A stretch of DNA of 48,363 bases from Clostridiales bacterium (GCA_016288155.1 JAEEYP010000038.1:1-48363), one strand, 5' to 3'; shown: positions 8,348-17,143, numbered from the stretch's first letter. The notes: generated from the sequence alone by a model not told the origin. A program made the numbers and translations.

Positions 8348-9483
8348 CACCTGCCGTGCCGGGCAGCGATCTCCGCCACCGCGTCCGCCAACGCGCGCGC
8401 GTCGCGCTCCGTATTCGTGATCCCGAACGAAGCGCGCACGGCGCCGCTCTTTCCGGTGCCGAGCACACGGTGCGCGAGCGGCGCGCAGTGCAGACCGGCG
8501 CGCACGCAGATGCCGCGCCGGTCGAGCTCCTCGCCGACGGCGGGCGACGGCATTCCCTCCACCTCGAAGAGCACGATCGCACCGGGTGCGTCCTCCCGGA
8601 CGCGCACGCCGTCCAGTGCGCGCAGCGCATCCGCCGCCGCTGCCGCCAATGCGCTCTCGTGCGCCAATACGCGCTCCGTCCCGTACCGCCGCACGGCGCG
8701 GATCCCCTCAAGGAGTCCCGCAACGGCGGGCGTCGGCGGTGTGCCCGCTTCGTACCGTTCCGGCGGAGAATCGGGCATTCCCCTCTCTTCGGAGCGGACG
8801 CCGCTCCCGCCTTCAAGGATCGTCTTTCCGCCCGCGTACCGCTCTCCTAAGATCATCATCCCGCAGCCCTGCGGACCGAGGAGCCCCTTGTGCCCCGGCA
8901 CGCACAGAACGTCGATCCCGTCCTTCTCCACGGAAATCGGATGGGAACCGGCGCTCTGCGCGGCGTCCACGATCAAAGTGATCCCCCGCCGGCGGCAGAA
9001 CGCGCCGATCGCCGCGAGCGGCGCCTCCCGGTTGGCGACGTTCGGGACGTGCGTGACGATCACAGCGCGCGTCTGCGGACGGCACTTATGCTCCAGTTCT
9101 TCCCGTATGCGTTCGGGATCCCCGCTCAGCTCCGCGAGGTCATAGGAAGCGCCCGCGTCGGCGAGCGCGAACACGGGCCGCGCCGAGGAATTGTGCGCCA
9201 TGCGGTCGAGGAGCAGATGATCTCCCGCGCCCGCCGCGCCTTTGATCGCCATATTCAGCGCGTAGGTGGCGTTCATCGTGAACGCGACCCGTTCCGGTCC
9301 CGCCGCCCCGAAATACTCCGCCGCCTCACGGCGGCATTCGTACAGCGTCTCCGCCGCGCGCATCGCCAAACGGTGCGTCCCGCGCCCCGGGTTCCCGCCG
9401 CATTCGCGCATGCACCGCGCGACGGCGCGCAGGACATCCGGCGGCTTCGGATACGACGTCGCGGCATGGTCAAGATAGATCAC
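8347..9483 (-). CDS. Cysteine desulfurase family PLP enzyme
   Basis: A 378-residue class V aminotransferase-fold protein. It begins MIYLDHAATSYPKP and continues GNPGRGTH, hallmarks of the clostridial cysteine-desulfurase subgroup rather than of NifS/IscS. K199 in VPGHKG is the predicted PLP Schiff-base lysine, H/D contacts lie in IVDAAQSAG, and C333 in RAGLHCAP is the expected persulfide cysteine. It would take sulfur (or selenium) from cysteine (selenocysteine) and pass it to an acceptor. Start GTG 9483 overlaps the upstream DUF3343 stop as GTGA, so translation is coupled. DUF3343 is a small cysteine protein proposed as a Se/S carrier, which fits a donor-acceptor pair. Confidence 0.9.
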   Translation of the reverse strand: MIYLDHAATSYPKPPDVLRAVARCMRECGGNPGRGTHRLAMRAAETLYECRREAAEYFGAAGPERVAFTMNATYALNMAIKGAAGAGDHLLLDRMAHNSSARPVFALADAGASYDLAELSGDPERIREELEHKCRPQTRAVIVTHVPNVANREAPLAAIGAFCRRRGITLIVDAAQSAGSHPISVEKDGIDVLCVPGHKGLLGPQGCGMMILGERYAGGKTILEGGSGVRSEERGMPDSPPERYEAGTPPTPAVAGLLEGIRAVRRYGTERVLAHESALAAAAADALRALDGVRVREDAPGAIVLFEVEGMPSPAVGEELDRRGICVRAGLHCAPLAHRVLGTGKSGAVRASFGITNTERDARALADAVAEIAARHGR

Positions 9484-9710
9484 GTCCCCCCGCTCCCTCC
9501 GCCGAGAATCGTCCCCCACGCGATCCCGTGCTGCCGCAGGATCCTCTCCGTCTCCCCGCGCCGCGCGCACGGGAACCGGATCCCGTACGCGCAGCCTTTT
9601 TTCGTCAGCGCCGGATCGACGCCGACGATCTCCGCCTCGATCTTTCGCGCCGACAGCGCGCTTTTCCCTTTCATCGCGAGCGTCATCGACGCCACCGTTG
9701 CCACGCACAT
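9480..9710 (-). CDS. DUF3343 putative Se/S carrier protein
   Basis: A 76-residue protein with the DUF3343 pattern: LTKKGCAYGIRF with C40 and a second cysteine C48, preceded by the IEAEIVGVDPA strand. The family is proposed to carry selenium or sulfur and often sits beside cysteine/selenocysteine lyases, as here. The start ATG 9710 is preceded by AAGGAGAAAGCG. The stop overlaps the desulfurase start by four bases (GTGA). Together they form a two-gene operon with its own promoter. Confidence 0.85.
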   Translation of the reverse strand: MCVATVASMTLAMKGKSALSARKIEAEIVGVDPALTKKGCAYGIRFPCARRGETERILRQHGIAWGTILGGGSGGT

Positions 9711-9743
9711 CGCTTTCTCCTTCCTTTCCCGATGTCTGCTATC

Positions 9744-9772
9744 AGTATATGTCGAATCGGCTCGGGCGACAA
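9744..9772 (-). promoter_or_regulatory. sigma-A promoter for the DUF3343-desulfurase operon
   Basis: Minus strand TTGTCG (9767-9772), 17-base spacer, TATACT (9744-9749). The -35 box overlaps the T-run of the preceding gene's terminator. Confidence 0.7.
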
Positions 9773-9805
9773 AAAAAGATCCCGGACCGCGGTCCGGGAT
9801 CTTTT
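9771..9805 (-). terminator. Terminator of the DUF4349 gene (probably bidirectional)
   Basis: A perfect 24-base palindrome (9778-9801, arm GATCCCGGACCG) has seven A on its left, read as a U-run on the minus strand, and TTTTC on its right. Confidence 0.9.
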
Positions 9806-9814
9806 CGGTGAAGA

Positions 9815-10768
9815 TCACTCCGCTTTCTCTTTGCCCTTGGCGCAGCGCCGACGCTGACGGCGGTACAGGCCGCGGATGATCAGGATCACGAGCGCGATCA
9901 CGACGAGCCAGATCACGATATACGGCAGATACGTCACGAAGGCGACGGCGAAATCCTGAAATCCGTCCCGCACGTCCTCCATCGTCTGCGTAAAGCCCTC
10001 GCTCATGCGCTGACCGACGGTCTGCTCGACGACGGTCGTCTCGCGCTCCACCTCGTCGATCGTCATATTCACGGTGCTGTACGCGACGAGGCTGTCGTAG
10101 TTGCGGAGCTGGGTCTCATAGGACTCGATCTGATACAGCACGTTCGTAATGCGGCTCTGGACGCTGATGACGTCCGTGAGCTGCGTACATTTTTCAAGGA
10201 TCCCGAGCAGCGTGTCGTACTCGCTGCGCAGCGCCTTGATATGGCTCTGCGTATCGTAATACTCGCTCGTCACGTCGCTCGCGTTCTCCGTGCGGGAAAG
10301 GAGATTCCCAAGCGTGCTGACGCCCTGCGTAAATTCTTCGAGCCGCTCGGCGGGGACGCGGACCGTCAGCGAGGCGCGGCGCGTATAATATCTTCCGTAG
10401 GATGCGCCGCCGCGGATATCCGAGGCTTCGACGTATCCGCCCGCCGCGCTGATGCTCTCATAGACGGCGCTGAGGCAGGGATCGAATTCTTTCGTCTCCA
10501 TCTCCAGCCGCACGGTCTTGATGAGCTTGCGGGCGCTGTCGTTCAGAAGCGCATCGTCCGCCGCCGGCACCGCCGTCTCGACGTCCGCCTTGCTGAAATT
10601 GGAGTAGCCGAATGCGTCGGACGAATCGTAGCCTGCATTGCTCGGGGCGGAATACCCCGCGTCATAGTTGGCCTCCGACGCCTTCATGCCGCTGCCGCAG
10701 GATGCGAGCGCCAAGAGGAGCAAGAGCGCCGATACGATGATGCACGCCGTTTTTTGCGTTTTTCTCAT
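9815..10768 (-). CDS. DUF4349 domain lipoprotein
   Basis: A 317-residue lipoprotein. The signal peptide MRKTQKTACIIVSALLLLLA ends in the lipobox LASC. A low-complexity linker follows. The DUF4349 body (about 80-270) has the typical TVRLEMETKEFD start, SLTVRVPAERL, and a coiled-coil stretch around IKALRSEYDTLLGILEKC. Near the C-terminus (about 280-300) is one membrane helix followed by the basic tail RRQRRRCAKGKEK, a stop-transfer signal. The family's function is unknown; the layout is a lipid-anchored extracytoplasmic domain also tied by a C-terminal helix. GGGAGG supports ATG 10768. Confidence 0.88.
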   Translation of the reverse strand: MRKTQKTACIIVSALLLLLALASCGSGMKASEANYDAGYSAPSNAGYDSSDAFGYSNFSKADVETAVPAADDALLNDSARKLIKTVRLEMETKEFDPCLSAVYESISAAGGYVEASDIRGGASYGRYYTRRASLTVRVPAERLEEFTQGVSTLGNLLSRTENASDVTSEYYDTQSHIKALRSEYDTLLGILEKCTQLTDVISVQSRITNVLYQIESYETQLRNYDSLVAYSTVNMTIDEVERETTVVEQTVGQRMSEGFTQTMEDVRDGFQDFAVAFVTYLPYIVIWLVVIALVILIIRGLYRRQRRRCAKGKEKAE

Positions 10769-10811
10769 TTTTCTTTCCTCCCGAAATACGGTCTGTTGTG
10801 TGCTTTCATGG

Positions 10812-10873
10812 AATATAACGGAATCGCACGCGCGATATGACGTTCTTTTTTTTATTTTTTTTGATTTTGACAC
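10812..10873 (-). promoter_or_regulatory. Possible promoter with A-tract for the DUF4349 gene
   Basis: On the minus strand two A-tracts (10852-10869) of UP-element character precede a TATATT -10 (10812-10817). No good -35 is seen at 17 bases, so the call is tentative. Confidence 0.35.
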
Positions 10874-10972
10874 GGCGGGATGAAAAAACTGCACATTTCT
10901 CCCCCGCGCCGCCCTCATCGGGCGGATTTTTGAAAAAAATACGTTTTCACGATGCAAAACCGGAGTTCCCCA

Positions 10973-11001
10973 TTGACTTCTTGCCGCGAAAGAGGTATAA
11001 T
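10973..11001 (+). promoter_or_regulatory. sigma-A promoter for serC-serA
   Basis: TTGACT (10973-10978), 17-base spacer, TATAAT (10996-11001), 45 bases before the serC start. Confidence 0.88.
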
Positions 11002-11046
11002 ATTGCCAGCTATATGCTGACATGCAACGACAGAAAGGATTTTCAG

Positions 11047-11382
11047 ATGAACAGGATCTACAATTTATCCGCCGATCCCTCCGCGCTCCCGTTCTCCGTC
11101 TTCGAAAGCCCTGAAAACGAATGCGCCTCCGGGTGCTGCGCCGGTTCTCCCGCCATTGGAGACATCATGGCGGACGCAGACAACAAGATGCGGATCTTGA
11201 AACTGGACCGCGTGTACAATTTCTCCGCCGGTCCCTCCATGCTTCCGTTTCCCGTGCTGGCACGCGCACGCGAGGAGCTCCTCTGCTACGGCACCTCCGG
11301 CATGTCCGTCATGGAGATGAGTCACCGTTCCCCCGCCTTCGAGGCGATCATCGCGGACGCGGAGGCAAAGCTCCGCACCGTC
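11047..11382 (+). repeat. Tandem partial duplication of the serC 5' end
   Basis: Copy 1 is 11047-11202 (residues 1-52) and copy 2 is 11203-11382 (residues 53-112). Residues IYNLSADPSALPF match VYNFSAGPSMLPF, and DIMADADNKMR matches AIIADAEAKLR. DNA also matches: 22 of 24 bases agree over the segment starting TACAATTT. Copy 1 has lost about nine codons in the middle but remains in frame. Confidence 0.85.
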
Positions 11383-12288
11383 ATGGGGATCCCGGACAAC
11401 TATAAGGTGCTCTTTCTGCAGGGCGGCGCCTCGACGCAGTTTGCCGCCGTCCCGCTGAACCTTCTCTATAAGAACAAGAAAGCGGACTATATCCTCTCCG
11501 GTCAGTTCTCCACGAAGGCGTACAAGGAAGCGCAGAAGTACGGCGATATCGCCGTCGCCGCCTCCTCGAAGGACGCGAACTTCTCCTTCGTTCCCGAAAC
11601 GACGCGCGCCTCCTTCCGCCCCGACGCGGATTACGTGCACGTCTGCTTCAACAACACGATCTACGGCACGAAGTTCCCGTACATCCCCGACACGGGCGAC
11701 ATCCCGCTCGTCGCGGATATGTCCTCCTGCATCCTTTCCGAGCCGGTCGACGTTTCCCGCTTCGGTCTCATCTACGCCGGTGCGCAGAAGAACATGGCGC
11801 CCGCCGGTCTGACCGTCGTCATCGTCCGTGAGGATCTGATCGGTCACGCGCGTCCCGACACGCCCGCTATGCTCGATTACCAGACCGCCGCGGAGAACGG
11901 CTCCATGTACAACACGCCGCCCTGCTGGCCGATCTACATCGCGAAGCTCGTTTACGAGTGGATCCTCGACCTCGGCGGCCTGCCCGCCATGAAGGCGCTG
12001 AACGAAAAGAAAGCGGCGCTCCTGTACGATTATCTCGACAGCCAGGAGTACTATATCGCGCCGGTGAAGAAGCCGAGCCGCTCGATGATGAACGTCACAT
12101 TTGTCACCGGGAACGCCGATCTCGACAAGAAATTTGCATCCGAAGCCGCCGCGAACGGTCTGATGAACCTCAAGGGACACCGTTCCGTCGGCGGCATGAG
12201 AGCCTCCATCTACAATGCCATGCCCTACGAGGGCGTCGAAAAACTCGTCGGATTCATGAAGGAATTCGCCGAGAAGAATCCGAAGTGA
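11047..12288 (+). CDS. serC: Phosphoserine aminotransferase with duplicated N-terminus
   Basis: Transfers the amino group of glutamate to 3-phosphohydroxypyruvate, giving phosphoserine, the second step of serine synthesis; also able to serve pyridoxal phosphate synthesis in many bacteria. The family start is NFSAGPSMLP (from residue 58), with GTSGMSVMEMSHRS, LQGGAS, and the PLP lysine in AGAQKNMAPAG. The protein is 413 residues against about 360 normally. The extra 52 N-terminal residues are a degraded copy of the real N-terminus (see the repeat feature). ATG 11047 has AGAAAGGA in good position, whereas ATG 11188, which would give normal length, has no SD, so the extension is probably translated. 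serA begins nine bases after the stop. Confidence 0.93.
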   Translation: MNRIYNLSADPSALPFSVFESPENECASGCCAGSPAIGDIMADADNKMRILKLDRVYNFSAGPSMLPFPVLARAREELLCYGTSGMSVMEMSHRSPAFEAIIADAEAKLRTVMGIPDNYKVLFLQGGASTQFAAVPLNLLYKNKKADYILSGQFSTKAYKEAQKYGDIAVAASSKDANFSFVPETTRASFRPDADYVHVCFNNTIYGTKFPYIPDTGDIPLVADMSSCILSEPVDVSRFGLIYAGAQKNMAPAGLTVVIVREDLIGHARPDTPAMLDYQTAAENGSMYNTPPCWPIYIAKLVYEWILDLGGLPAMKALNEKKAALLYDYLDSQEYYIAPVKKPSRSMMNVTFVTGNADLDKKFASEAAANGLMNLKGHRSVGGMRASIYNAMPYEGVEKLVGFMKEFAEKNPK

Positions 12289-12297
12289 GGTATCGTC

Positions 12298-13452
12298 ATG
12301 GCCAACATTCAGCTGCTCAACAAGATCGCGCCGGCGGGCATCGCCCAGTTCGGTCCCGAGTATACCGTATCGGAATCCGTTGAAAATCCGGACGCCATCC
12401 TCGTCCGCTCCGCCGTCATGCACGACATGACCTTCCCCGCCTCGCTCAAGGCGATCGGGCGCGCCGGCGCCGGCGTGAACAACATCCCCGTGGAACGCTG
12501 CGCGGCGGAGGGCATCGTCGTCTTCAACACGCCGGGCGCCAACGCCAACGGCGTGAAGGAGCTGACCGTCGCGGCGCTGATGCTCGCCTCCCGCGACATC
12601 GTCGGCGGCGTCCGTTGGGCGTCCACGCTGACGGAGGACGTGGCGAAAGCCGTGGAAAAAGGCAAGTCCCGTTTCGCAGGACAGGAGATCGAGGGAAAGA
12701 CGCTCGGCGTCATCGGTCTCGGCGCCATCGGCGGTCTCGTCGCCAATGCGGCGAAATCGCTCGGTATGAACGTGATCGGCTGCGATCCGTATCTGACGAT
12801 CGACGGTGCGTGGCACCTCTCCCGTGCCGTGCAGAAGGCGGCGACCTACGACGAGATCTTCGAGAAAGCCGACTACATCACGCTGCACGTGCCCGCCACG
12901 CCGCAGACGAAGAACATGATCAACGCCGAAGCGATCGCCAAGATGAAGGACGGCGTCCGCATCATCAACCTCGCGCGGGCGGATCTCGTCAACGCCTCCG
13001 ATCTGAAAGCCGCGCTCGCCGCTGGCAAGGTCGCCAGCTACGTGACGGATTTCCCGACGGAGGAGACGGTCGGCGTCGAGGGGATCGTCACGATCCCGCA
13101 TCTCGGCGCGTCCACCGAGGAGAGCGAGGAGAACTGCGCCGTCATGGCGGCACAGGAACTGATCGACTATCTGGAGAACGGCAACATCAAAAACAGCGTG
13201 AACTATCCGAATCTCCAGCTCGCGCACACCGCCGCGCACCGCGTTCTCGTGCTGCACAAAAACATCCCGAACATGATCGCCTGCGTTACCGGTCTTCTCG
13301 CAGAGCAGAACATCAACATCGAGAACATGGTCAACGCATCGAAGGGCGACTACGCCGCAACGGTCATCGAGACGAACTCGCCGGTCGACGAGACGCTGCT
13401 CGCCAAATTCTCCGGCATCGACGGCGTCATCCGCGTCATCAAGATCGCCTGA
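12298..13452 (+). CDS. serA: D-3-phosphoglycerate dehydrogenase
   Basis: Oxidises 3-phosphoglycerate to 3-phosphohydroxypyruvate with NAD, the committed step of serine synthesis. It has 384 residues: a split catalytic domain, a Rossmann domain (about 95-275) with GLGAIGG at about 140, IINLARADLV holding the catalytic Arg, IPHLGAST holding the catalytic His, and a C-terminal ACT-type domain ending GVIRVIKIA that could sense serine. SD GTGAGG precedes ATG 12298. It is the second gene after serC, nine bases away. DUF1015, a frequent neighbour of serCA in clostridia, is convergent here rather than in the operon. Confidence 0.96.
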   Translation: MANIQLLNKIAPAGIAQFGPEYTVSESVENPDAILVRSAVMHDMTFPASLKAIGRAGAGVNNIPVERCAAEGIVVFNTPGANANGVKELTVAALMLASRDIVGGVRWASTLTEDVAKAVEKGKSRFAGQEIEGKTLGVIGLGAIGGLVANAAKSLGMNVIGCDPYLTIDGAWHLSRAVQKAATYDEIFEKADYITLHVPATPQTKNMINAEAIAKMKDGVRIINLARADLVNASDLKAALAAGKVASYVTDFPTEETVGVEGIVTIPHLGASTEESEENCAVMAAQELIDYLENGNIKNSVNYPNLQLAHTAAHRVLVLHKNIPNMIACVTGLLAEQNINIENMVNASKGDYAATVIETNSPVDETLLAKFSGIDGVIRVIKIA

Positions 13453-13471
13453 TCCGCCGAAATATCGCCGA

Positions 13472-13500
13472 GGGGCTGTGCGCACGCACAGCCCTTTTTA
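13472..13500 (+). terminator. Terminator of serC-serA
   Basis: GGGCTGTGCG and CGCACAGCCC (13473-13494) form a hairpin followed by five T. The T-run overlaps the stop codon of the convergent DUF1015 gene. Confidence 0.9.
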
Positions 13501-14718
13501 TCGTGTTATGCGCCGCGCCTCGATATAGTAGCGCTTGCTCGCCGCCTCGCCCATCGAAAAGGTCTTGCGCGGGAGCGCGCCGTGCGCGGTGACGTAGGGA
13601 AACAGCGCCTCTTTCGGCATTCCGTCCATGAGAAAGCCGACGGCGCCTTCCCGCCGCGCCAGCGTCCGCAGCGACGCCTCGCCGTGGATATAGTCGCACG
13701 CGGCGCCCGGATGCGCTTTCACGTACCCGTCAAGGAAATCCTGCAGCGTCCCGACCGTCAGCGCGTGCGACGGATGATCGAACGTCCGCGTCAGCTCTCC
13801 TTCCCCGCTGACGGCGCACACCGTCTGTCCGTCTCCGACGGCGGCGGTCGCTTCCGTGAATGCCCGAAGCAGCTCCGGCACACAGCAGCCGGTCACGAGC
13901 CGATAGATCGGCTCAAAACAGAGCGCGTCCTCGCGCAGATCCACGACTTCAACGAGCGCGTACCGCGCCGGATGGCAGCTTGCCGCCTCGCCGAGCGTGC
14001 GCTTGAGCGACTCGTAATGCGCCTTTGCCGCCGCGAGCGAATGATTCCCGTCGCCGACGGCGTAGACCATGCCGCCCGCACGCTGCGTCTCATATTCTTC
14101 GAGCGCCGCCGTCACGCCGGAGAGCAGTTCCCCTTCGAGCGCATAGCCCGCGGCGTGTCCTCCGCCGAGCATCAGATCGAAATCGTACAGCGGTTCGGCG
14201 TCCGCGCACTGCGCCGTCAGATGCTCCATCAAAGGAAGGAGCCCGTCCGAGAGGAGCATGACGTGCGGCAGCTCCACCGTCGCCTCGGCGCGGATCGCCA
14301 CGCGCGGCGGGATCCGCTCCGTGACGGTCGCCTCCGTCGCACGGATCGCGGCGTCCGTGTGAGCGGCGTAATCGTACCGTTCGAGATCGATCTTTCCGAC
14401 GAGTCCGCGGCGCCGGCGTCCGTCGGGCAGCGTGCGCACGAGGAACACCATCGTGTCCTCCCGCATGCAGAAGGCCGCGCTCCGCATGGCACGGGAGATC
14501 CCGCGGCGGTGTTCCGTCTCGCGGTCGGTACCGAGATACGCTTCCGGGAGGATGAGATCGTACGCGGACGGCATCCCCCCGCACAGGGAACGTACCCTCT
14601 CCCAGTATGCAGGCTCCGAGGTGAACTGATCGCAGGCGATGACCGCCCAGCTCGTCCAGCGGGCGTCGCGCGGCTCGTAAGGCGGCAGGCAGATCGCCGC
14701 CGGGGAAAAGATCGGCAT
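13498..14718 (-). CDS. DUF1015 family protein
   Basis: A 406-residue cytoplasmic protein of the DUF1015 family. Typical pieces are the N-terminal AICLPPYEPRDARW and SWAVIACDQFTSEP, the central VGDGNHSLAAAKAHYE (close to a nucleotide- or phosphate-binding site in appearance), and the end GALPRKTFSMGEAASKRYYIEARRI. The family commonly accompanies serA/serC in clostridia and is proposed to be linked to serine metabolism, for example as a serine kinase-like enzyme; that role cannot be proved here. ATG 14718 has AAGGAG at a rather long 14-base spacing. It converges on serA. Confidence 0.9.
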   Translation of the reverse strand: MPIFSPAAICLPPYEPRDARWTSWAVIACDQFTSEPAYWERVRSLCGGMPSAYDLILPEAYLGTDRETEHRRGISRAMRSAAFCMREDTMVFLVRTLPDGRRRRGLVGKIDLERYDYAAHTDAAIRATEATVTERIPPRVAIRAEATVELPHVMLLSDGLLPLMEHLTAQCADAEPLYDFDLMLGGGHAAGYALEGELLSGVTAALEEYETQRAGGMVYAVGDGNHSLAAAKAHYESLKRTLGEAASCHPARYALVEVVDLREDALCFEPIYRLVTGCCVPELLRAFTEATAAVGDGQTVCAVSGEGELTRTFDHPSHALTVGTLQDFLDGYVKAHPGAACDYIHGEASLRTLARREGAVGFLMDGMPKEALFPYVTAHGALPRKTFSMGEAASKRYYIEARRITR

Positions 14719-14765
14719 GGTTTCGTCTTCGGCTCCTTGATGATCGGCGTTAACGCTTTTCGTTT

Positions 14766-14794
14766 ATTATATCTCATGCCCGGCGCATTGTCAA
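14766..14794 (-). promoter_or_regulatory. Consensus sigma-A promoter for DUF1015
   Basis: Minus strand TTGACA (14789-14794), 17-base spacer, TATAAT (14766-14771). Confidence 0.9.
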
Positions 14795-14842
14795 TTCCCG
14801 CCGGTAAGAAATGTAAATTTTCATCTAAATCGAATTCCCGTC

Positions 14843-14871
14843 TTGCCGACGCGCCGCATATGATGTATAAT
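14843..14871 (+). promoter_or_regulatory. sigma-A promoter for the ABC transporter
   Basis: TTGCCG (14843-14848), 17-base spacer, TATAAT (14866-14871), 67 bases before ATG 14938. Confidence 0.7.
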
Positions 14872-14937
14872 TATTATGATTATGATCTATATTGTGCGCC
14901 GACGTCCCCAAACGAATGCCGAAGGAAGTGATCGCAT

Positions 14938-17025
14938 ATGATGGGCGGACCGCCCCCCGGATTTACAAGCAGCGCGACGGACAAGCTCCGCGAACCGAAG
15001 CCGAAATCCATAAAGGAAGTGCCCGGTTTTCTGAGGCGTCTGCTCTCCTCATTGTTCTCACGCCTGTTCTACATTTTCCGCCTCGTATGGGAGGCGAAGC
15101 CGTGGATCCTTTTCGTCATGGTGTTCATGGCGATCTACGACGGCATCTCCCCCGTCATCACCGCCTTCATCAGCGCCGCGCTCCTCAATGCGCTGAGCGG
15201 CGCCGTGACGGCGCTGGCGACGGGTGCGGAGTTCGATTTCAGTTCCATCCTGTTCTATCTCATTCTGCAGTTCGGGTACCATTTTCTGAACACGCTGATC
15301 CAGAACGTCTACACCATGGTGACCCGCATCGCGGGCGAGCTCGTCACGAATCACATCAAGCTGAAGCTGATGCATAAGGCGTGCCAGATCGACCTCGCCA
15401 GCTTCGACCGGCCGGAATTCTATGAAAAGCTGGAGAACGCCAACCGCGAGGCGGGAAGCCGCCCGATCCAGGTCCTCTCCTCCACCTTCTCCATCATCAG
15501 TTCGCTCATCAGCGTCGTCTCCTTCATTACCGTCCTTTCCGCCGTCAGCGCGTGGGCGCCGATTTTGATCGTTCTCCTCTCGATCCCCACGGCGATCATC
15601 AGCTTCGTGTACCGGCGCAAGAACTTCATGTACATGCGTCACCGCTCCAAGGACCGCAGGCAGATGAATTATTACAGCGAGCTGCTCACGAACAAGGACA
15701 TGGTCAAGGAGATCCGGCTCTACGGTCTTTCCCACACCTTCATCGAACACTACAAAGAGACGTTCCGGCGTTACTTCGCCGGGGTACGGAAGCTGATCAT
15801 CCATGAGAACGCGTGGCACATCGGCGTCTCCGCCGTGAATACGGCCGTCAGCTGTTACCTGTTTTTGTACGTCGCGAAGCGCGTGTACGAGGGTCTCCTG
15901 CAGCTCGGCGACTACTCGCTCTATACGGGCGCGCTGAGCTCGATCACAAACGGCGTCACCCGTCTCATCAGCACCTCGGCGACGATCTATGAAGGCACGC
16001 TCTTCATCGACAACATGATCGCCTTCATGAAGGAGGAGCAGTCCGTCGTCCCGCGCCTCGCCGAACCGCTCCACGTCCAGCGGCACATCGGGCATACGCT
16101 GGAGCTGCGCGACGTCAGCTTCCATTATCCGGGGACGGAGCGCATGGTCATCCGCCACGTGAATCTGACGCTGCGTGCCGGTGAGACGGCCGTGCTCGTC
16201 GGTCTGAACGGCGCCGGAAAGACGACGCTCATCAAGCTGATCACCCGCCTGTACGATCCGACGGAAGGCGAGATCTACCTCGACGGCCGCGATATCCGCG
16301 ACTACGATCTCAGCGAGCTCTACGCCATGTACGGCATCATCTTTCAGGATTTCGGCAAATACGCCGTATCCGTCAGTGAAAACATCCACTACGGCGACAT
16401 CCTCCGCGATGCGGACGACGCGGATATCCGCTCCGCCGCCGAAGCGTCGAGCGCCGATCTCTTCATCCGGGATCTGCCGAACGGCTACGACACGCCGCTC
16501 ATGCGCGTATTCGAGGACAACGGTATCGAGCTCTCCGGCGGACAGTGGCAGAAGCTCTCCATCGCCCGCGCCTTCTACAGCGATTCGGATATCCTGATCC
16601 TCGACGAGCCGACCGCCTCTCTCGATCCGATGGCGGAACAGGAGATCTTCAATCAGTTCGACACGCTGCGGCAGGACAAGACGACGATATTCGTTTCCCA
16701 TCGGCTCTCCAGCGCGACGTCCGCCACGAAGATCATCGTCCTGGAGGCAGGAGAGATCGTCGAAGAAGGCACGCACGCGGAACTCATGGCCCTTCGCGGC
16801 AAATACTACACGCTCTTTTCCACACAGGCAAAGCGGTACGTCACCGGTTATAACGCGGGCGACGCTCCTTCCGATGCAGCGCCGGAACAGCCCGAAAAAA
16901 AACCGCCCATGCCCGACGGTGCCCCGTCTTTTCCCTTCGGCGCCCCTCCTGGCGGCGCCCCGCGCCGCGGATCGCGCGGCACGTTCCCGCAGCGTCCTCC
17001 GACTGACGGCGCCCCTACTGAGTGA
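14938..17025 (+). CDS. ABC transporter, fused permease and ATP-binding protein
   Basis: A 695-residue half-transporter of the exporter type. A soluble N-terminal stretch is followed by about six membrane helices (residues about 55-370), then an ATPase domain: Walker A GLNGAGKTT at about 422, signature LSGGQ at about 531, Walker B ILILDEP at about 552, and the H-loop SHR. It must dimerise. After residue about 645 there is a tail rich in proline, glycine and alanine (PMPDGAPSFPFGAPPGGAP), unusual for the family. No partner half-transporter is adjacent, so a homodimer is likely. AAGGAAGTG precedes the ATG; a second ATG follows directly. The substrate is unknown. Confidence 0.92.
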   Translation: MMGGPPPGFTSSATDKLREPKPKSIKEVPGFLRRLLSSLFSRLFYIFRLVWEAKPWILFVMVFMAIYDGISPVITAFISAALLNALSGAVTALATGAEFDFSSILFYLILQFGYHFLNTLIQNVYTMVTRIAGELVTNHIKLKLMHKACQIDLASFDRPEFYEKLENANREAGSRPIQVLSSTFSIISSLISVVSFITVLSAVSAWAPILIVLLSIPTAIISFVYRRKNFMYMRHRSKDRRQMNYYSELLTNKDMVKEIRLYGLSHTFIEHYKETFRRYFAGVRKLIIHENAWHIGVSAVNTAVSCYLFLYVAKRVYEGLLQLGDYSLYTGALSSITNGVTRLISTSATIYEGTLFIDNMIAFMKEEQSVVPRLAEPLHVQRHIGHTLELRDVSFHYPGTERMVIRHVNLTLRAGETAVLVGLNGAGKTTLIKLITRLYDPTEGEIYLDGRDIRDYDLSELYAMYGIIFQDFGKYAVSVSENIHYGDILRDADDADIRSAAEASSADLFIRDLPNGYDTPLMRVFEDNGIELSGGQWQKLSIARAFYSDSDILILDEPTASLDPMAEQEIFNQFDTLRQDKTTIFVSHRLSSATSATKIIVLEAGEIVEEGTHAELMALRGKYYTLFSTQAKRYVTGYNAGDAPSDAAPEQPEKKPPMPDGAPSFPFGAPPGGAPRRGSRGTFPQRPPTDGAPTE

Positions 17026-17095
17026 CGCCGCCTCCCCCTTGTGGAAAGTGTCGGATTTTTCGTGCTCCGGGAAGAAAAATTATTCACTTGTGCCG

Positions 17096-17124
17096 TTGAC
17101 AAAATCCGCGGGGTTTCATATAAT
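17096..17124 (+). promoter_or_regulatory. Consensus sigma-A promoter for aspartate kinase
   Basis: TTGACA (17096-17101), 17-base spacer, TATAAT (17119-17124). The leader to the TTG start is about 95 bases and GC-rich (for example GCCGCGCGGC near 17162), with no riboswitch that I recognise. Confidence 0.9.
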
Positions 17125-17143
17125 TATATCATGTTATATCATG
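17124..17143 (+). repeat. Two tandem copies of TTATATCATG at the transcription start
   Basis: The 10-base unit is repeated exactly and without gap, starting at the last base of the -10 box. One helical turn apart, the copies could bind a regulator on one face of the DNA. Confidence 0.5.

Noticed and set aside
6455..8350. 631-codon minus-strand frame opposite the hydrolase and propeller genes
   Set aside because: It is a composition artefact; the plus-strand genes have recognisable motifs, SDs and terminators.
11065..13485. 806-codon minus-strand frame opposite serC and serA
   Set aside because: It is a mirror of GC-rich coding sequence on the other strand, with Arg/Asp/His-rich low-information translation and no SD or family motif.
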